Under the pieces are notes generated by a model. That model ran no database searches and was not told the origin of the DNA. It saw nothing but the letters and a program-made list of their open reading frames with translations. Shown here piece after piece: positions 13,338-26,049 of a stretch of DNA of 64,000 bases; the first letter of the stretch is position 1, and each line of letters opens with the position of its first letter. Both the position numbers and the translations under genes were made by a program. The DNA comes from Setaria digitata (lineage: Eukaryota; Nematoda; Chromadorea; Rhabditida; Setariidae), in assembly GCA_003640385.1 (NCBI GenBank), contig RCAB01000093.1, positions 114,086 to 178,085 on the forward strand. Direction: 5' to 3'.

Positions 13338-14921
13338 CTAGACATTTTTCACATATTTGCACTGCACCCACATACGATACATTTTCACCCGTTTGGCTCT
13401 ATTTACTATTAGTCGCCGATCCAACACATTGGTTTCTTGTTTTAAGCCAACTCCATTAAATAACCTATCCAGTTCCTTCTGAGTAAAGAAGTAAACTAGA
13501 GTTCCGTCACCACGACGATAAAAATTTTCATCGATCAAGCGATTTTTCTTGAACCTCAATTGTGTCATATCGAACTGGGCATAATCTTTCAGGAGCAATG
13601 CACCACCTGGTTTCAGTAAACTGAAAAAGATTACAGCGATAGTTTCATGAATAATTTTAGCATATTTATATCTGAATGTACAATTGTACTTTTAAACAAA
13701 ATAAGACAATTTGGCTTAATAGAATCGAGCTTTATGTTTTTCACGGCGATTGCCATTCCGTCAGTGAAAACATTCTTCATAATCTACGAAACATGGCATA
13801 AATTACTCGATATAAAATAGGATTTAGCGTCTAAAAGGGATTGATCAATTAGTGCTCAGCATAAATTTTGAGTATATGATTTCTTGAATTTCAAATCACA
13901 TATACCGATAAAGATCAGGGGAACTAGACAAGAATTTCTCACCTGGTTAGGTTGATGACTGCTTGCTGCTGCTTTTCCGGAGGAAGTGCTGACAGCACAT
14001 AAATGCAAAGCAGTATATCGAGAGATCTAGGAGGTATAGTTTCCGTTATTTGTCCCGTAATATCCCATAAAAATGGTTTACACCTATCGGACCACTGTGA
14101 CGTGGTTTGTTTCAGAATATCTACAGCTTGTTGTGAATAATCACAAGCGTAAACAAACATTTTTCCTGATTGTTCCGATGTTTGCAACAACGGTATCGTG
14201 GCATTGCCAACTCCACATCCAACATCTAAGACAAGAAGTGGGTCATCTGATTCCTGCAACAACAAACAGTAATTAGATTTTCCGATAAAGCTTAGAAAAT
14301 AGGAGTGATCATTCCTGTATCCTCTTCTATTTCTTTATTCTCCCTCTTTTCTCCTTTCTCCCTTAGCAGCTTCATTTGAACTCAAGATATGATGTGCTCA
14401 GAGTAATGGACAAATTGCTGTGACTATCTTTAGTTTTGTAATATAATGTATGCTTCAACCTCTTATGTAGTTCAATCCCAACATAATCTATTAAATACTT
14501 CAAATGCATATTTTGAAGCATACCCCCAACTGAAAACGACCAATGGAACTATGAAACTGCTCCACTTCAATCCTTATGCCTAATTAAACAGTAAATCACT
14601 TGGTATCAGAGTAAATTCGAAATATCAACTTACACGACATTTAACATCCAATTCCGGAAACTCAGTCAGTAACCAGTTCCGGTCCATGAAGAACTTGTTT
14701 TTATGTGTTTGGTAGAATGTGTTCCACTGTTCAGCAGGATTTCGCAGTAAGCACTCGGCTTCTTGGGATGCAACAGGTGAATCTTTCTGGTTGGCTATCT
14801 TATTACGAGCTTCTTCTTCTTGCTCCAGACTCCATTCCACGTTGTCCCACGCATTATACTCAAATACTTCCGACTCAACCTTCAAGTAACGCATCCCAAA
14901 TTGCTTCCTTTGTCGCGTCAT
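13338..14921 (-). CDS. METTL2: tRNA m3C methyltransferase, METTL2/Trm140-like, 3 exons
   Basis: 293-aa model on the minus strand: exons 14634-14921, 13943-14253, 13338-13620, phases 0 and 2. The N-terminus RKQFGMRYL and [17 protein letters not shown] match METTL2/8 enzymes, followed by [19 protein letters not shown] and TEFPEL. Exon 2 holds the Rossmann SAM-binding motif [10 protein letters not shown] (about 104-112), the acidic YACDYS loop and [18 protein letters not shown]. Exon 3 has [36 protein letters not shown] and VDRRL/VNRAKR-type C-terminal blocks. The family makes 3-methylcytidine at position 32 of tRNA-Thr and some tRNA-Arg, in the cytosol. The insert seen before motif I in vertebrates is missing. 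An acceptor ATTCAG ends 16 bases before the ATG, suggesting SL trans-splicing. Poly(A) signal AATAAA on this strand at 13308-13313. Assignment within METTL2/6/8 rests on the NAWDNVEW block. Confidence 0.92.
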
Positions 14922-16234
14922 CCAGAAACCACTTGACCTGAATTTAGTACAGCAACATGCCACTTCAAAAGCAAGAAATCTCAGACTATGATTATTACCA
15001 GACCAGTTTTAACGCCAAAAGACTGATGAAAATTTGAATCCCAAACTAATAAATCCCTACACTGCATGAGAAAATTCTTGACTACTGAGGGAGTTTTTAG
15101 TATGCACTTATCGTTATTTTCCCGATCATCCTTTCCCTGTCTTTGTTAGGGAGATCTGCCGTTTCTTCCTAAGAATTGTTTTCGGAAGAAAGACAGGATA
15201 CATTGTTAAAAGGCGAAATCAAATGAAAAGCCACTTTATATTTTAATTTTGTTCAGGCAATCCTTCTGATACTTATCATCCAGAAGACCACAGAACCTTT
15301 TTCTGCAACAAAGTCTCAGTTGCTGTATCCATACTGCAGTTGACACCTCATTGCTACTTAAGTTGGATTTTTTCTTCCATCCAGCTAGCATCTCATCCAA
15401 TATAATATGTTTTCAACCTCATGTTCGAAAATGTAGTCATAGTTGTACTTTGATATTTTCGGACTTCTTCCTTGTCATGTTCATTTAGTGAAATGTATAT
15501 TTGGTTGTACAATATTCTAGTTTTACTAATATTCCAGTAAAAACTTGTTTCTGCATCCATATTCTACTAACAGTGCAAAAACGAGACTCTGATCAAAAAT
15601 GTTACAACGGTAGGAAGTAATGGCGAATGAAAAATCATGTTCCTGTTTCTACTCCGTCAAACCGCACTTCCGTCTAATCGGATTCTTGCTCAGTCAAATC
15701 AGACTCCTGTTCTGCCAGATCATGCTCCTGTCCAGTCCGATTTTATTCAGTTTCCTCTTCTATGCACGACATGAAAGGCTCATTGGTCAGCTGTGAATTT
15801 CTTTTATTTTAAAAGGTCCAACAGAACATGTTTGATAAAATAAGTTATTGTGAAATTAAAAAAGCTAATTAATCAAACGAAGCATATGCTGATCCAACGG
15901 GTATCTCAAATTAGATGACTGTGGAATAGCACTCCTGATTTTAAACAACTGTTCTTAATGTAAAAAGGGGAGCTTTTTTGTTTCATAATTTCCATTTTCT
16001 TTTTCCCCTTTCCAAATCAAACTTTTATTCGTTTTATTTATTACTTGTCACAGATCACGAGCTGCTGCTGCTATTGCTATTGCTGTTGCTTATGCAATTG
16101 CAATCGAAATGTTTAGCAATTTTTATTCAATCGTTTTTGTCTGCAAAAAGCTTTAAAACTGCCAATTTTATTTCCTTCAAATCATAATTTTATTATTTGT
16201 GGCACATAAAAGCGTTATGATAGCCGGAAAACAG

Positions 16235-16294
16235 TTTCATCAATTCTACTTTCGTCCATAATTTTTTCATCAATTCTACTTTCGTCCATAATAT
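16235..16294. repeat. 30-bp tandem duplication
   Basis: Bases 16235-16264 are repeated at 16265-16294 with a difference only in the last bases (AATTT versus AATAT). There is no gene context. Confidence 0.85.
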
Positions 16295-16796
16295 TGACAA
16301 CGATATGTAAATATCACCCTTCACTTCCACTGATACTGCGGTTGATATTTGATAAGACACTTGATAAATATGAAAGGACATTAAGAAGTAAATGACTGTA
16401 ATGAAGGATGCCAAACAACTGTATAATAATTAGGTCATCCCGAAATTGGAAGGAAAGTTTCTTTTCCTGAGGATGTCCATCTAGTCATACATCGATATAA
16501 TTCATAACGTAATGGATAGTTATAGCAGTCTCATCTTAAAAAAAGTAAGGTTTTAGTATAATGTTTAGAATTAGCAGTCACGAAAAATCACGATTTGATA
16601 AAAAACTAAAATCAAAAATCAAATCTGCAACTAGAAGAATCGTCGTACAGTGATTATTATTGTTATTTTTTATTCCTTCATCAGATTCATTCACTGCAAC
16701 AGCAAATATTTCGATGATCATTATTCAGTCTCTAACTAATTATTTTTATTTTCTTTCTCACCAATAATAATTTGCCAATTATTTTCTCTTTCTCAG

Positions 16797-16847
16797 TTTC
16801 AGTACGATCGAGAATTGACCAAGGAAGAGCATGAGGAATGCATTTGA
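16797..16847 (+). other. Orphan exon-like segment ending in a stop
   Basis: A very good nematode acceptor (TTCTCTTTCTCAG, ending 16796, with a second CAG at 16802) precedes a short open segment reading FQYDRELTKEEHEECI and a TGA at 16845-16847. Its composition is charged and coding-like, unlike the surrounding AT filler. I could not link it in phase to any upstream exon, including the candidate at 12434, so it is given only as a possible terminal exon of an unidentified gene. Confidence 0.25.
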
Positions 16848-19434
16848 GATGCTAAAACTTTTTCACTATTCTTTATTTTAAATAGTTTTTAATACACTAC
16901 AGATTACCTCTTTTTCGTGTCATTAATTTTTTCTGGTCTATTGAAGTTTATTTTCATAATGAAGTTTATTTTCAGGCTAATTAAAAGCTGCTTTCTAGAG
17001 CCGACATAATGAAAGTGGAGCAGTTCAACAATAGTTTCCCCGAAGTTTGCGTTTAAACTGCATCATTAATAACCAGATTTGTGTCTAAATTAAATTATTC
17101 TGCTTTTCATACAGTTGATTAAAACTTATCATTGCCCTGCATTTTGTATCATTTTCAAGAACTGTTCTAGCTTATAATTTGCAAATCTTATAATTTTATT
17201 ATCACCGAAGCTATCGTTTATGATCGATCTAACTTTTTAGTGATTTATAGCACGTAGATGCAACTTGTCTTAGTTTGAACAGATTAAACTAAAATTTTTC
17301 TGCCACATTTAACAGTTGAGCGATTCGTAACATATCATTATTTTGTTAATTTAAAATTGCTGAAAACTTTAGTACTAACAGAGAACAGTAATACTATCAA
17401 CTGATAATTTATCGAATTCTTTCCCTTTTTTCTCATTACAGATAATTGCTGAATAGGAATGTAACTCTCATAGTAATATGTTAACAGTATCAATTAGTGC
17501 ATATAGATGATAAAGCTAAGATAATTTAGAGCCAGTATTATCAAATTTTATCACGAGTAAATGAACAGCTAAACAGTTCATTATGCTAAGTCTTGAGTAG
17601 AACCATTCTCTCGGAAATTTTTGCACTATAATATTCAGTAACATATTAATGCTATGTCTATCGATAAAACAAGTTTCCCTACATTACAGTCGAGTTTGAC
17701 TAGAATCAATACTATTACTCTTTCTTGTTATCTTTCTCAAATAATATATTCATTTAGTATTTTAATATCTTTCTATCTTTGTTCCTCATTGGGAATTTTT
17801 TCAGCAATAAATTCTTCAATATTACATTTCCTTTTCAGTGTTTTATTGAATTTTTCTTGTTCTCGAGAAAATTATTCCTGCAAGCAATTTAAAGTATCAG
17901 CACTTCTTTTTGCAGCATCAATTTTTTTTGTCTGCACATTTCAGTGATACAAAATTAATATAGAATGTCTGAGAGCAAACAATCCTAGAGTAAGATTCTA
18001 TTTGTGATAAAAAACTGATTAATTGAATAATTAAATTGATGAGCACTTAGAATATGCCTTTATCTCTTTATCAGTTCTTGAATTTTCCTTTTCAAATGCT
18101 TCATGTAACATTTTCTCGAAGATTTTTTAGCGATGGTCATCATAATGTTGCAGACTACTTTTCTTGATTTATTAATTTTTTGTCTCAAAATTTTATCCAA
18201 TTTTTTCATATCTCTACTTCTGTCAGCTACATTTTGCCCATACACTGTGATTGTCACTTTAATAACTTGTGAAAGAAATTTATTCTTTATTTTGTTGGGA
18301 AAATGGTTATTGCTTCAATTCATTATGTAATTGAGTAAAAGTATTAATTCAGACTACTAGTCCGTATTTAGATTAATCGCACTGTTTTATAAAGGGATCG
18401 CATTCATAAGTTTAATTTAATACCCTCATTTACAAATTGAAGCAATTATTTTTCGTAATAATTAAGTTTTTCTATCCTAGATTGAAAACATTTCCAATTT
18501 AATTATTGCGAAAAAATTTCACTAACTTTATAAAAAACAGATGAAATGAACTATCTTGCGAAGTGTTTGTAATATCTGAATTCCAATTTAAGCTGCTCAG
18601 ATTATGATCCAACATGTAGTTCATTGAAATATATGGGTATTTTAATAGCGAATATAAAAAGCAAAGGAAATTTTGCTTATTTGGTACCAATTTATCAGAT
18701 ATCTTCGACTGGAACTGATTTACATGATAACTAAAGACTCCGAGAAATAATCCCCCGTTTCATTATCATTATCACTGTTGCTTTTAGCCTGTTATTACAA
18801 CTATTATTATATTATTATTACTATTAGCATCACTATTATTATAATCACACTAGGGTGATTTCTGTGAATAAATTTACCTTGGAAAGGCAGTTGAGACAAA
18901 ATCAAAAGGATAAAGACGGAACTCAAAATGCTCATAAATTTTGCCAACAATTATCATCTGTAAAGGGGACGAAATTGATACAAGACTGATGTGTTTTTAT
19001 TTCTAGGCAAGTGTCGAAACACCAAGTCTGATTGATAAGAGTTGCAATGATTCAGTGGTAACAGAGAGGAACTCACTCAGCAACAAATTCATTTTTTTAG
19101 AATTTGACAAGAATGTTCACTTCGAGATACTCTGATACGTGATGCACTTTATCACTTTATCACTTGCTGGAATAAAAATATCCTAGTAAGATGGCTTCCT
19201 TCTCCTTCATTTTCTCTTCAGTCTCTTTCTTGAAGTGTCTTGAATTCGACTCATTTCTAATCAGTCCCGGAAGATTGAAACTGAACACTACACACTTAAT
19301 TCTTTCTCACATCATTCTCCTGCATATGCAAATTTCATCCAAATTACACAGTTGCAATGTGTCTCTTGCTTTTGATAAATTCCCAAGTTCAAACATCTAC
19401 GAATTTCTCAAATTATTCCCGTTCTCATCATGGT

Positions 19435-19545
19435 CGTAGTGAAAATGGTTTCAATGATAGCAGTGATGATAATGACGATAACAGTGATAATGATGCTGAT
19501 AGTGACAATCACAACAGCAGTAGCGATAACAATGACATCTATAGC
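19435..19545. repeat. Degenerate GAT/GATAAT trinucleotide-rich tract
   Basis: Imperfect GATGATAATGACGATAA-type repetition. Several overlapping frames on both strands stay open only because of this periodicity (Asp/Asn-rich or Ile/Val-rich translations), so none is called as a gene. Confidence 0.7.
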
Positions 19546-21185
19546 CATTGTTACGGGCGAAAGAGAAGAGCTAGAGGGACTGATCTGGAAAGAAATACAC
19601 GGTGAAACGTACGTCACGTGTGTTTCCACGCACCAATGCGAATATATGGCGGGTATCGTTTACTGAGTGGGTGGAAGAGGAAACGGAACAAAGGGAAAGC
19701 GTGGGAGGAGTGCGGGGGAGGAGAGGGACAGAGAGAATGCGTGGGAGGAGGATGTAAAGAGGGGAAGAGGAAATGGAAATCTGTTCGTTGAAGTTGAGAC
19801 AGGTTGGAAATCTTTCGCTAAAGTTATCGATTTAGTAATTGTTTTTTTAATTGTTCTTTCATTTATTTAATTACACAATGGGCCCTTAATGACTAGACAA
19901 CACGTCCTTAATGACTGGACAATAAGCTGTTGATGATTAGACACTAAGCAGTCATTACTTTACTTTAAGGAAGGTTCATTGTCTTCCAATCATTCTGCCA
20001 AAACGTATACGTATTTAGCGTACGTCATAAAAGGTGCTATTCTTGAGACATGCAATATCGTACCTCTATCTGATTGCCGCGTTGAATTTTTGTTTTTAGA
20101 ATATTTCCAAGTGAACGTGTGGCAATAGAATACGTTTCACAGGTTACGTGGTTGTTACGTTTTCCATGTAAAGAAATTTGCAGCTAACGTTATTAATGTC
20201 CTTCGCTTAGACACAAGCATAATGATTTGTTTACACGTAACCATGATGATTTGCCACATGTGTGAGAATATGATGAAAATATTAAAACATTTAATTAATT
20301 AAGGCCAAGTTGTTATTTTCCACATAGTGATATTGTACTTTTCAGTGTTTTGTTTTTAAATTTGTGAAATTAGCATTGCTCATTTGAACTCGTAAAATGC
20401 TTAACCTTTAAGTTAAAAGGTTATTTTTCACGCACATGTTTATGATTCTGTTTACTAGAAACTGTAATGAATAGTTGTTTACGATTGGGTTACTTTTCCT
20501 CTTAAAAAAAAAAATTAGAATGCGGACTAATGAAAAACAGTTTGAAACGCTACTGGGATTTTTAAATCAAAATTAAATTGAGAAATTCATCAGCTTTGAG
20601 AAAGGATTTTTTCGAAATGCACTGAAATTGAAAATTAAGAAACGGAAGTAATTTATACGAGTCGTTATTTGTTTCTTCATTGTTTCATTAATTTCAACTA
20701 TCGCTGATTATTTGTTGTGATAACGAATCATTCATGTTACGGGACTACTCCTTGTTAAGCAGAGTTTGCTCTGTCCAACACTCACGTCCTGTTTTATCAC
20801 TGATTAACGGAGACTGATAAAAACGATTGAATGAGAACGGAAGAAGTTAGGACAAAAGAAGTGCTCCATTTTTCCACACGGTGGTACGCTCATTAAGAGA
20901 GTTTAGAGAACGAACAACTCACTAGTTCCGTAATATCACTATTCATCATACTGTACATCTATGTTCTGTGGCATAGTTTCATCTAAGCATAACCAAAAGA
21001 AAAAGGACGAATTTTTGTAAAATTAACGAAATCTGACAGGTCTGTTTCCCTTTCTTTTGCTGCAAACACCACTTACTGAATGATTAAAGTAATGAACACG
21101 TGTGGATTCCTTTTCAAGAGTAATAGTTTACAGATGCCGAAAGGAGAACGTCCCATTCTGAGAAGCCATCGGCTTCTTGCACTCT

Positions 21186-21298
21186 CATCCATTCATTCAT
21201 TCAACTCACTCATTCAGTCATTCAGCCATTCATTCATTCCGTCATTCATCCATCCATGCATTTGGTCAGTCAGCACTCACCGAGTCAGTTAGTCAGTC
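21186..21298. repeat. CATT then CAGT tetranucleotide array
   Basis: Imperfect tandem array of CATT units (CCATTCATTCATTC and variants) grading into CAGT units (AGTCAGTTAGTCAGTC). It lies about 560 bases upstream of the elongase start codon. Confidence 0.85.
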
Positions 21299-21859
21299 GA
21301 GTTCCAATCCGAGAACTGGGGGGTGGAATGAGTTGAACTGAATCCTTAGCGATAGCAAAATGTAATTATATTAGCAAATGCTTTGAGGAAGTTCACTCCT
21401 TCCTTTCTGCTAATTTGTGAAAAGCTTTAGTGACTCCTAGAGCCATGAGGCAGTATTATGTGATATTTTTTATTCAAATATTCTTAAGTCGTACGCTTCT
21501 CGCATGGTTATGCATTTGGCATTGGCTTAGTCTAGACTGTTTTCAGCTATTATCAAAAATTAGGCTATTTCAGATTCGATTTAAGATATTAAACGACTAA
21601 TAGCCTAGGCCTATTTTGTTTATCCACTTTTCTAAAAGCGTTTAATGATAATTCAGTCAGTTTATTTCTAGTTTTAATAATTTCTTAATTTTAACTCTTT
21701 TTCATTTTCTTTTTTTTTAAGGAATTTTTTTTTTGCTGAAACTAACTTATTATCTGTTTATATGTTTTGAGATAACGTTGTGTGTCGTCTTCGACTGAAC
21801 ATACCCAAAATTGGTATTATTTGTGATAAGGAAAAAGATATTCTTATTCTACTTAAGAC

Positions 21860-24800
21860 ATGGGAAAACAGCAGCTGTATTCGGATTTCAATTATCCGGA
21901 ATTTGAAATATGGCGTGGACCAGCCGGACAAGTTTTCTATGCACCATATAATTACACAAAGAATTTTAATTTGGAAATGAAATACTGGGATCCTGTCGCA
22001 GTGCAGTTGTTCTTTTCTAAGGTTTGTAATTTTTTTTTTTTTTTGAACAAAAAGAAATTGGCTAGTGTATTTCCGGATTTCTCAGGCATGAGAGTTACTT
22101 ATTCGATAACGGAAGCAGCATACCTTTCAATTCTTTTTTCTTTTTTTTTTCACAAATGGGGGATAAATTTGTAAACTTTTCAGTCTTTTTCTTTGAAGTT
22201 TACACTTTTCATTTTTGCTATTTGAAAATATATTTTCCTGAGATTTATTTACCGGTAACGTACAGCCTTTTAAAATGTCCGCTGTATTTTGACTGTTTAC
22301 ATAAATCATTTTAAACTTGCTTTGATATATTATCTTGACAAACGATTGATTTTCCGTTGTTTTCTCAGCAATTTTCATTCCGCTGCCTCTCCGCTTGAGT
22401 TCAAAAGAAAGTGAACTAATTCCTGTATCATTTTTATTACTTTAAATTATTTTGGTCGCGATATGATTTGGAAAAAAGACGTATAAAAATAAAAAAGTAG
22501 GATTTAAAAAAGTGAAATTGAAACAAGGACACTCTCATAGCATTGCTAGAAACTAAAAATTCTTCTGAGTTTAGGTATCAGCGAAGTTACTTAACGTATA
22601 TTTCCAAGCAGTGTTAGAAGGGAGTGATTATTATTACTATGATAATGTCAAAATTAGCATATCGAAATGCAAATTTAAGCAGTTTGAAAAAATTTGAATC
22701 ATCTAATCAATCTTTCTGACCTCATCCAACCGTTATAGTTGTTATAAAAAAATATAAATTGATATTTACTAGAATATGTCTTTCCACTTTTATTGATTAT
22801 CAATTAATATTTGTTGAAAATACGATGGAGTTGAGTTTTTTTATAAATAAATAAAATTTTGTCTTCTCAGTTATATTTGAATATTATGCTATCAGAAAAG
22901 AATAAGTTGTCGCTTATAATAATGCTTTTTAAATTTCAATTAAAAAACTGAAATTTCTTAAGTCATAGTGTAAAAGCTTATTAGTTATAAGGTAAGAAAA
23001 GTGGAAGACAGATTAGTTATACATAAGGGTACATTTGTATACGTATATTTATATGTCTCCAATAAATGTAAAAGCTTTCATTCGTTTTGGAAAATGATAC
23101 ATTACTATTATGAATAGCTATAGTTCATCAATTTTTCCAGTTTTTTTTTCGACTATTTTATCTGCTGTGGATAGGATATTCGTTCTTCGATATGCTGAGG
23201 CTACTACTGGCATTAGCTAAATTCCATTTTAAAGCTGGACATCTGTCCTAGGCAATATCGAAAAGAGCATGCTTAATATCTAAATTTACATATATTTTTC
23301 TTAATTATGCCAAAAAAGTACTATTTTACAATAGCCTAATAATAAATGTATTTATTTATAAAATAGGAACTATTTAAGAAATTTTATATTTTTATGCTAG
23401 CATAAAAATATCCTGAGTATTCTATCCTGTAAGAATCTCACAAATCCAAGAGAAATTTTTGAAATGAGCAGGAATAAAGAGATGAGCAAAAAAAGACTGT
23501 ATTGTGATATAAGAAAAATAAAAGGCAAAGACATTTCAGACTACTTCGTTTTCTGTTTTAAAAGCATGAAAAAAATTTTTTTTTGTCCAAGATCGATGAG
23601 TATTTGACGAAAGTTTTTTTCCAAGAAAAAAAGAATGATGAAAATGACGCTGAAAGAAAGGTCATAAAGATAGAACAGGATTTGATTTAAAACTTGTAAA
23701 TATTAAATTTTGAGTTTTCCATTAAAATGACAGCAACTAACTGACAATTGTTATAAAATTTTATTTATAATTCTTTAACAGGAATTTTAACTTCTAATTT
23801 TTATTTCTAGTTACTAGCCATCATGATTTTAAATAAAAGTAGGAAACGGGTTTTTTGCATTTTGAAAATTAAAAATGAAAACTAATGACGTCTTCAATTG
23901 TTTAAACCTTTATTTTTGACAGTTTTCTCGATGAATGCCTCCTCCATTACGAAAAAGGGGTTTTTTTTTTCATTTTTTTTAAATTTTAATTAAGAAAAAA
24001 AGGGGAGAGTGGAAGGGTAAATTTATATCACAATTAGAGGGAAAGAGGGAAATGTACACTTCTCACTTTCCCCTGCTCCTTAACCATCATTTGATTTCTC
24101 AAATCGCAGCAGACTTTTTGCAAGGAAAAAACGCTTACAAGAGAAGACAAAATTTCTTGAAGTATATTTTTCAATCTCCCTTTTACTCCTTACAAATTGA
24201 ACTAATTAATTTACAATTACAGTATTGGAATACTTCGTTGTATATAGCCATTGCTTACATTTGTCTAATCCATGGCCTGCAACGTTATCAACAAACGCGA
24301 AAAGCTTGGAATCTTCGACTACCATTATGCATATGGAATGGGACTCTTTCAGTGTTCAGTCTTATTGCAACAGTTAGGTAAGGAAAAATGTTTCTATATT
24401 TCAAGTCTCACAAATAGAAATAGCAAAAGGAAAGGAAGAAGGACAGAAATATTTCTCATAACTTAAAAGTAGCTAATTTTTAAAATGTAAAGAATTAAAA
24501 CTTAAAATAATAGTGTCGTTTGAAGTATGACCAATTGCTTGGTACCTTTTTAATAACGAATATTGACTTGATTATTTGTTATGAGTTTATTTAGAAAGTT
24601 GATTTAATTACCTTTATGGCATATGTTTTGAAGAAGTTTCTCTTCACTTCTNAATAATAGTGTCGTTTGAAATATGACCAATTGCTTGGTACCTTTTTAA
24701 TAACGAATATTGACTTGATTATTTGTTATGAGTTTATTTAGAAAGTTGATTTAATTACCTTTATGGCATATGTTTTGAAGAAGTTTCTCTTCACTTCTTA

Positions 24801-26049
24801 TGCAGGAAAATTATTATTTTCTTCTTGCTAAGACTCATGATAACACAATTTAACCGGTAAAGTAATAGTGAGGTTGCGTGTAGCATTCTAAATTGATAGT
24901 ATTTTTCATTTATTTCTTACAAGTTCAGATATTTTGCAGATTTGGCGAAGAATTTTACAGTACCCTAACTACACGTCCATTTGTCCATTCAGTTTGCTAC
25001 TCAATTTCACCCGTTCAACCAGCTGCTGTTTGGGCATTCGCATTTGCAGTATCGAAAGTTGTTGAACTTGGTGATACCGTTTTCTTGTTAATGCGCAAAA
25101 AGCCATTAATATTCTTGCATTGGTATCATCATGCTGTGGTTCTCATTTATAGCTGGAATGCCGGTAAGAATTTTTGTGAAACTTCCTGAACTAAATCATG
25201 CAAATACCCAGCAAGTGTTCCCCTCTCCACGATTTCTTCGAAATTTCTGGAAATGCTGACACGTAATATTTTCCTCCTTTTCTTCATGGGTATTTAATTT
25301 CAGCAGTGGAATTATCAGCTCCAGGCCGTTGGTTTATTATGATGAATTTTTTCATACATTCGATAATGTATGCCTATTACTCTGTTACTGCATGCGGTAT
25401 CCGACCACCAAAATTGATTTCGATGTTTGTTACTGTGCTACAAACATCACAGATGATTGTCGGTGTGCTGATTTCTGTGGTGGCACTCAATCAGAAGTTG
25501 AAAAATGCTGTAAGTTGACAGCAATTTTTCTTCTGCTTTATCTGGTCCATTTTCTTTTTTTGTTTCTTTTCCTAAGATTAGTTTCTGATCAGATAATAGT
25601 ATCTTCGAAATTAGATTACCAGAAGTTAGACCTTCTTGTAATTGAAGTCCTAGGCCAAAGAACAAGGGGATGGAAGGAATGAAAAAGTGTTGGTGTCACA
25701 GAGATTGTTGAGAATATCTCAGTACTATTTATGAAAACTAAAGGGTATTCAATTGAGTAATTTAATAAGTAGCAACATAAGCCGGTTTAGTAAGATAATG
25801 TAGAGCGATTATGTTACCATTTGGAAATTTCCGGTACTTTTCTTTGCAGTTGATATGAAATTCCGGATACTTAACATGTTTTTTTGGGTATAAGTTTAAA
25901 TTGTGTTAGTTTTTCAGGTTTGTCAGCAGTCAATGGATAATTTGGCACTTGGCTTTGCAATTTATTCCTCATTTGCTGTCCTTTTTATACGGTATTTCCA
26001 CGGTTCATATATGAGACCCAAGAAATTGTTGTTGAAGAAGTCCCAGTAA
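21860..26049 (+). CDS. elo: ELO-family very-long-chain fatty acid elongase, 5 exons
   Basis: 292-aa model: exons 21860-22021, 24223-24377, 24940-25163, 25304-25509, 25918-26049; all phases agree. The protein is a multipass ER membrane condensing enzyme that joins malonyl-CoA to acyl-CoA (3-ketoacyl-CoA synthase step). Diagnostic motifs: KVVELGDTVFLLMRKK (from about 145), the histidine box HWYHH (166-170) followed by AVVLIYSW, MNFFIHSIMYAYY, and TSQMIVGV. The HxxHH with Trp-Tyr and the YSW context place it near the ELOVL3/6 and nematode ELO-5/6 branch rather than the polyunsaturate elongases. The C-terminus ends KKSQ, a KKxx ER-retrieval signal. Length fits the family (about 270-300). Intron 2 (2.2 kb) contains a 146-bp duplication around an N. 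Exon 4 has a CAGCAG tandem acceptor, so one extra Ala may be optional. AATAAA at 26105-26110. Confidence 0.95.
24506..24798. repeat. 146-bp direct duplication around a single N (24652)
   Basis: 24506-24651 and 24653-24798 are the same 146 bases with one substitution (GAAGTATG versus GAAATATG). It lies inside elongase intron 2. It reads as two contig ends that overlap but were joined with N instead of merged. Confidence 0.9.

Larger units (their letters stand above)
14922..21859. other. Long interval with microsatellites and no complete gene
   Basis: Seven kilobases between METTL2 and the elongase. I see AT-rich filler, a 30-bp tandem duplication (16235-16294), one orphan exon-like segment (16797-16847), GAT/AAT-type trinucleotide runs near 18770-18850 and 19450-19540, a purine-rich G+C-richer block near 19660-19790, a cluster of ACGT-core sites (about 19600-20250) and a CATT/CAGT array (21186-21298). 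Part of it probably serves as 5' flank of the elongase gene. Confidence 0.45.

Noticed and set aside
14073..14941. + strand frames at 14073-14276 and 14705-14941
   Set aside because: Antisense shadows of METTL2 exons.
15252..15400. Open stretch of about 49 codons on + after a GTTCAG acceptor
   Set aside because: No donor or partner exon and no family match; consistent with chance in this base composition.
19430..19666. Overlapping frames on both strands in a GAT-rich tract
   Set aside because: Open only because of trinucleotide periodicity.
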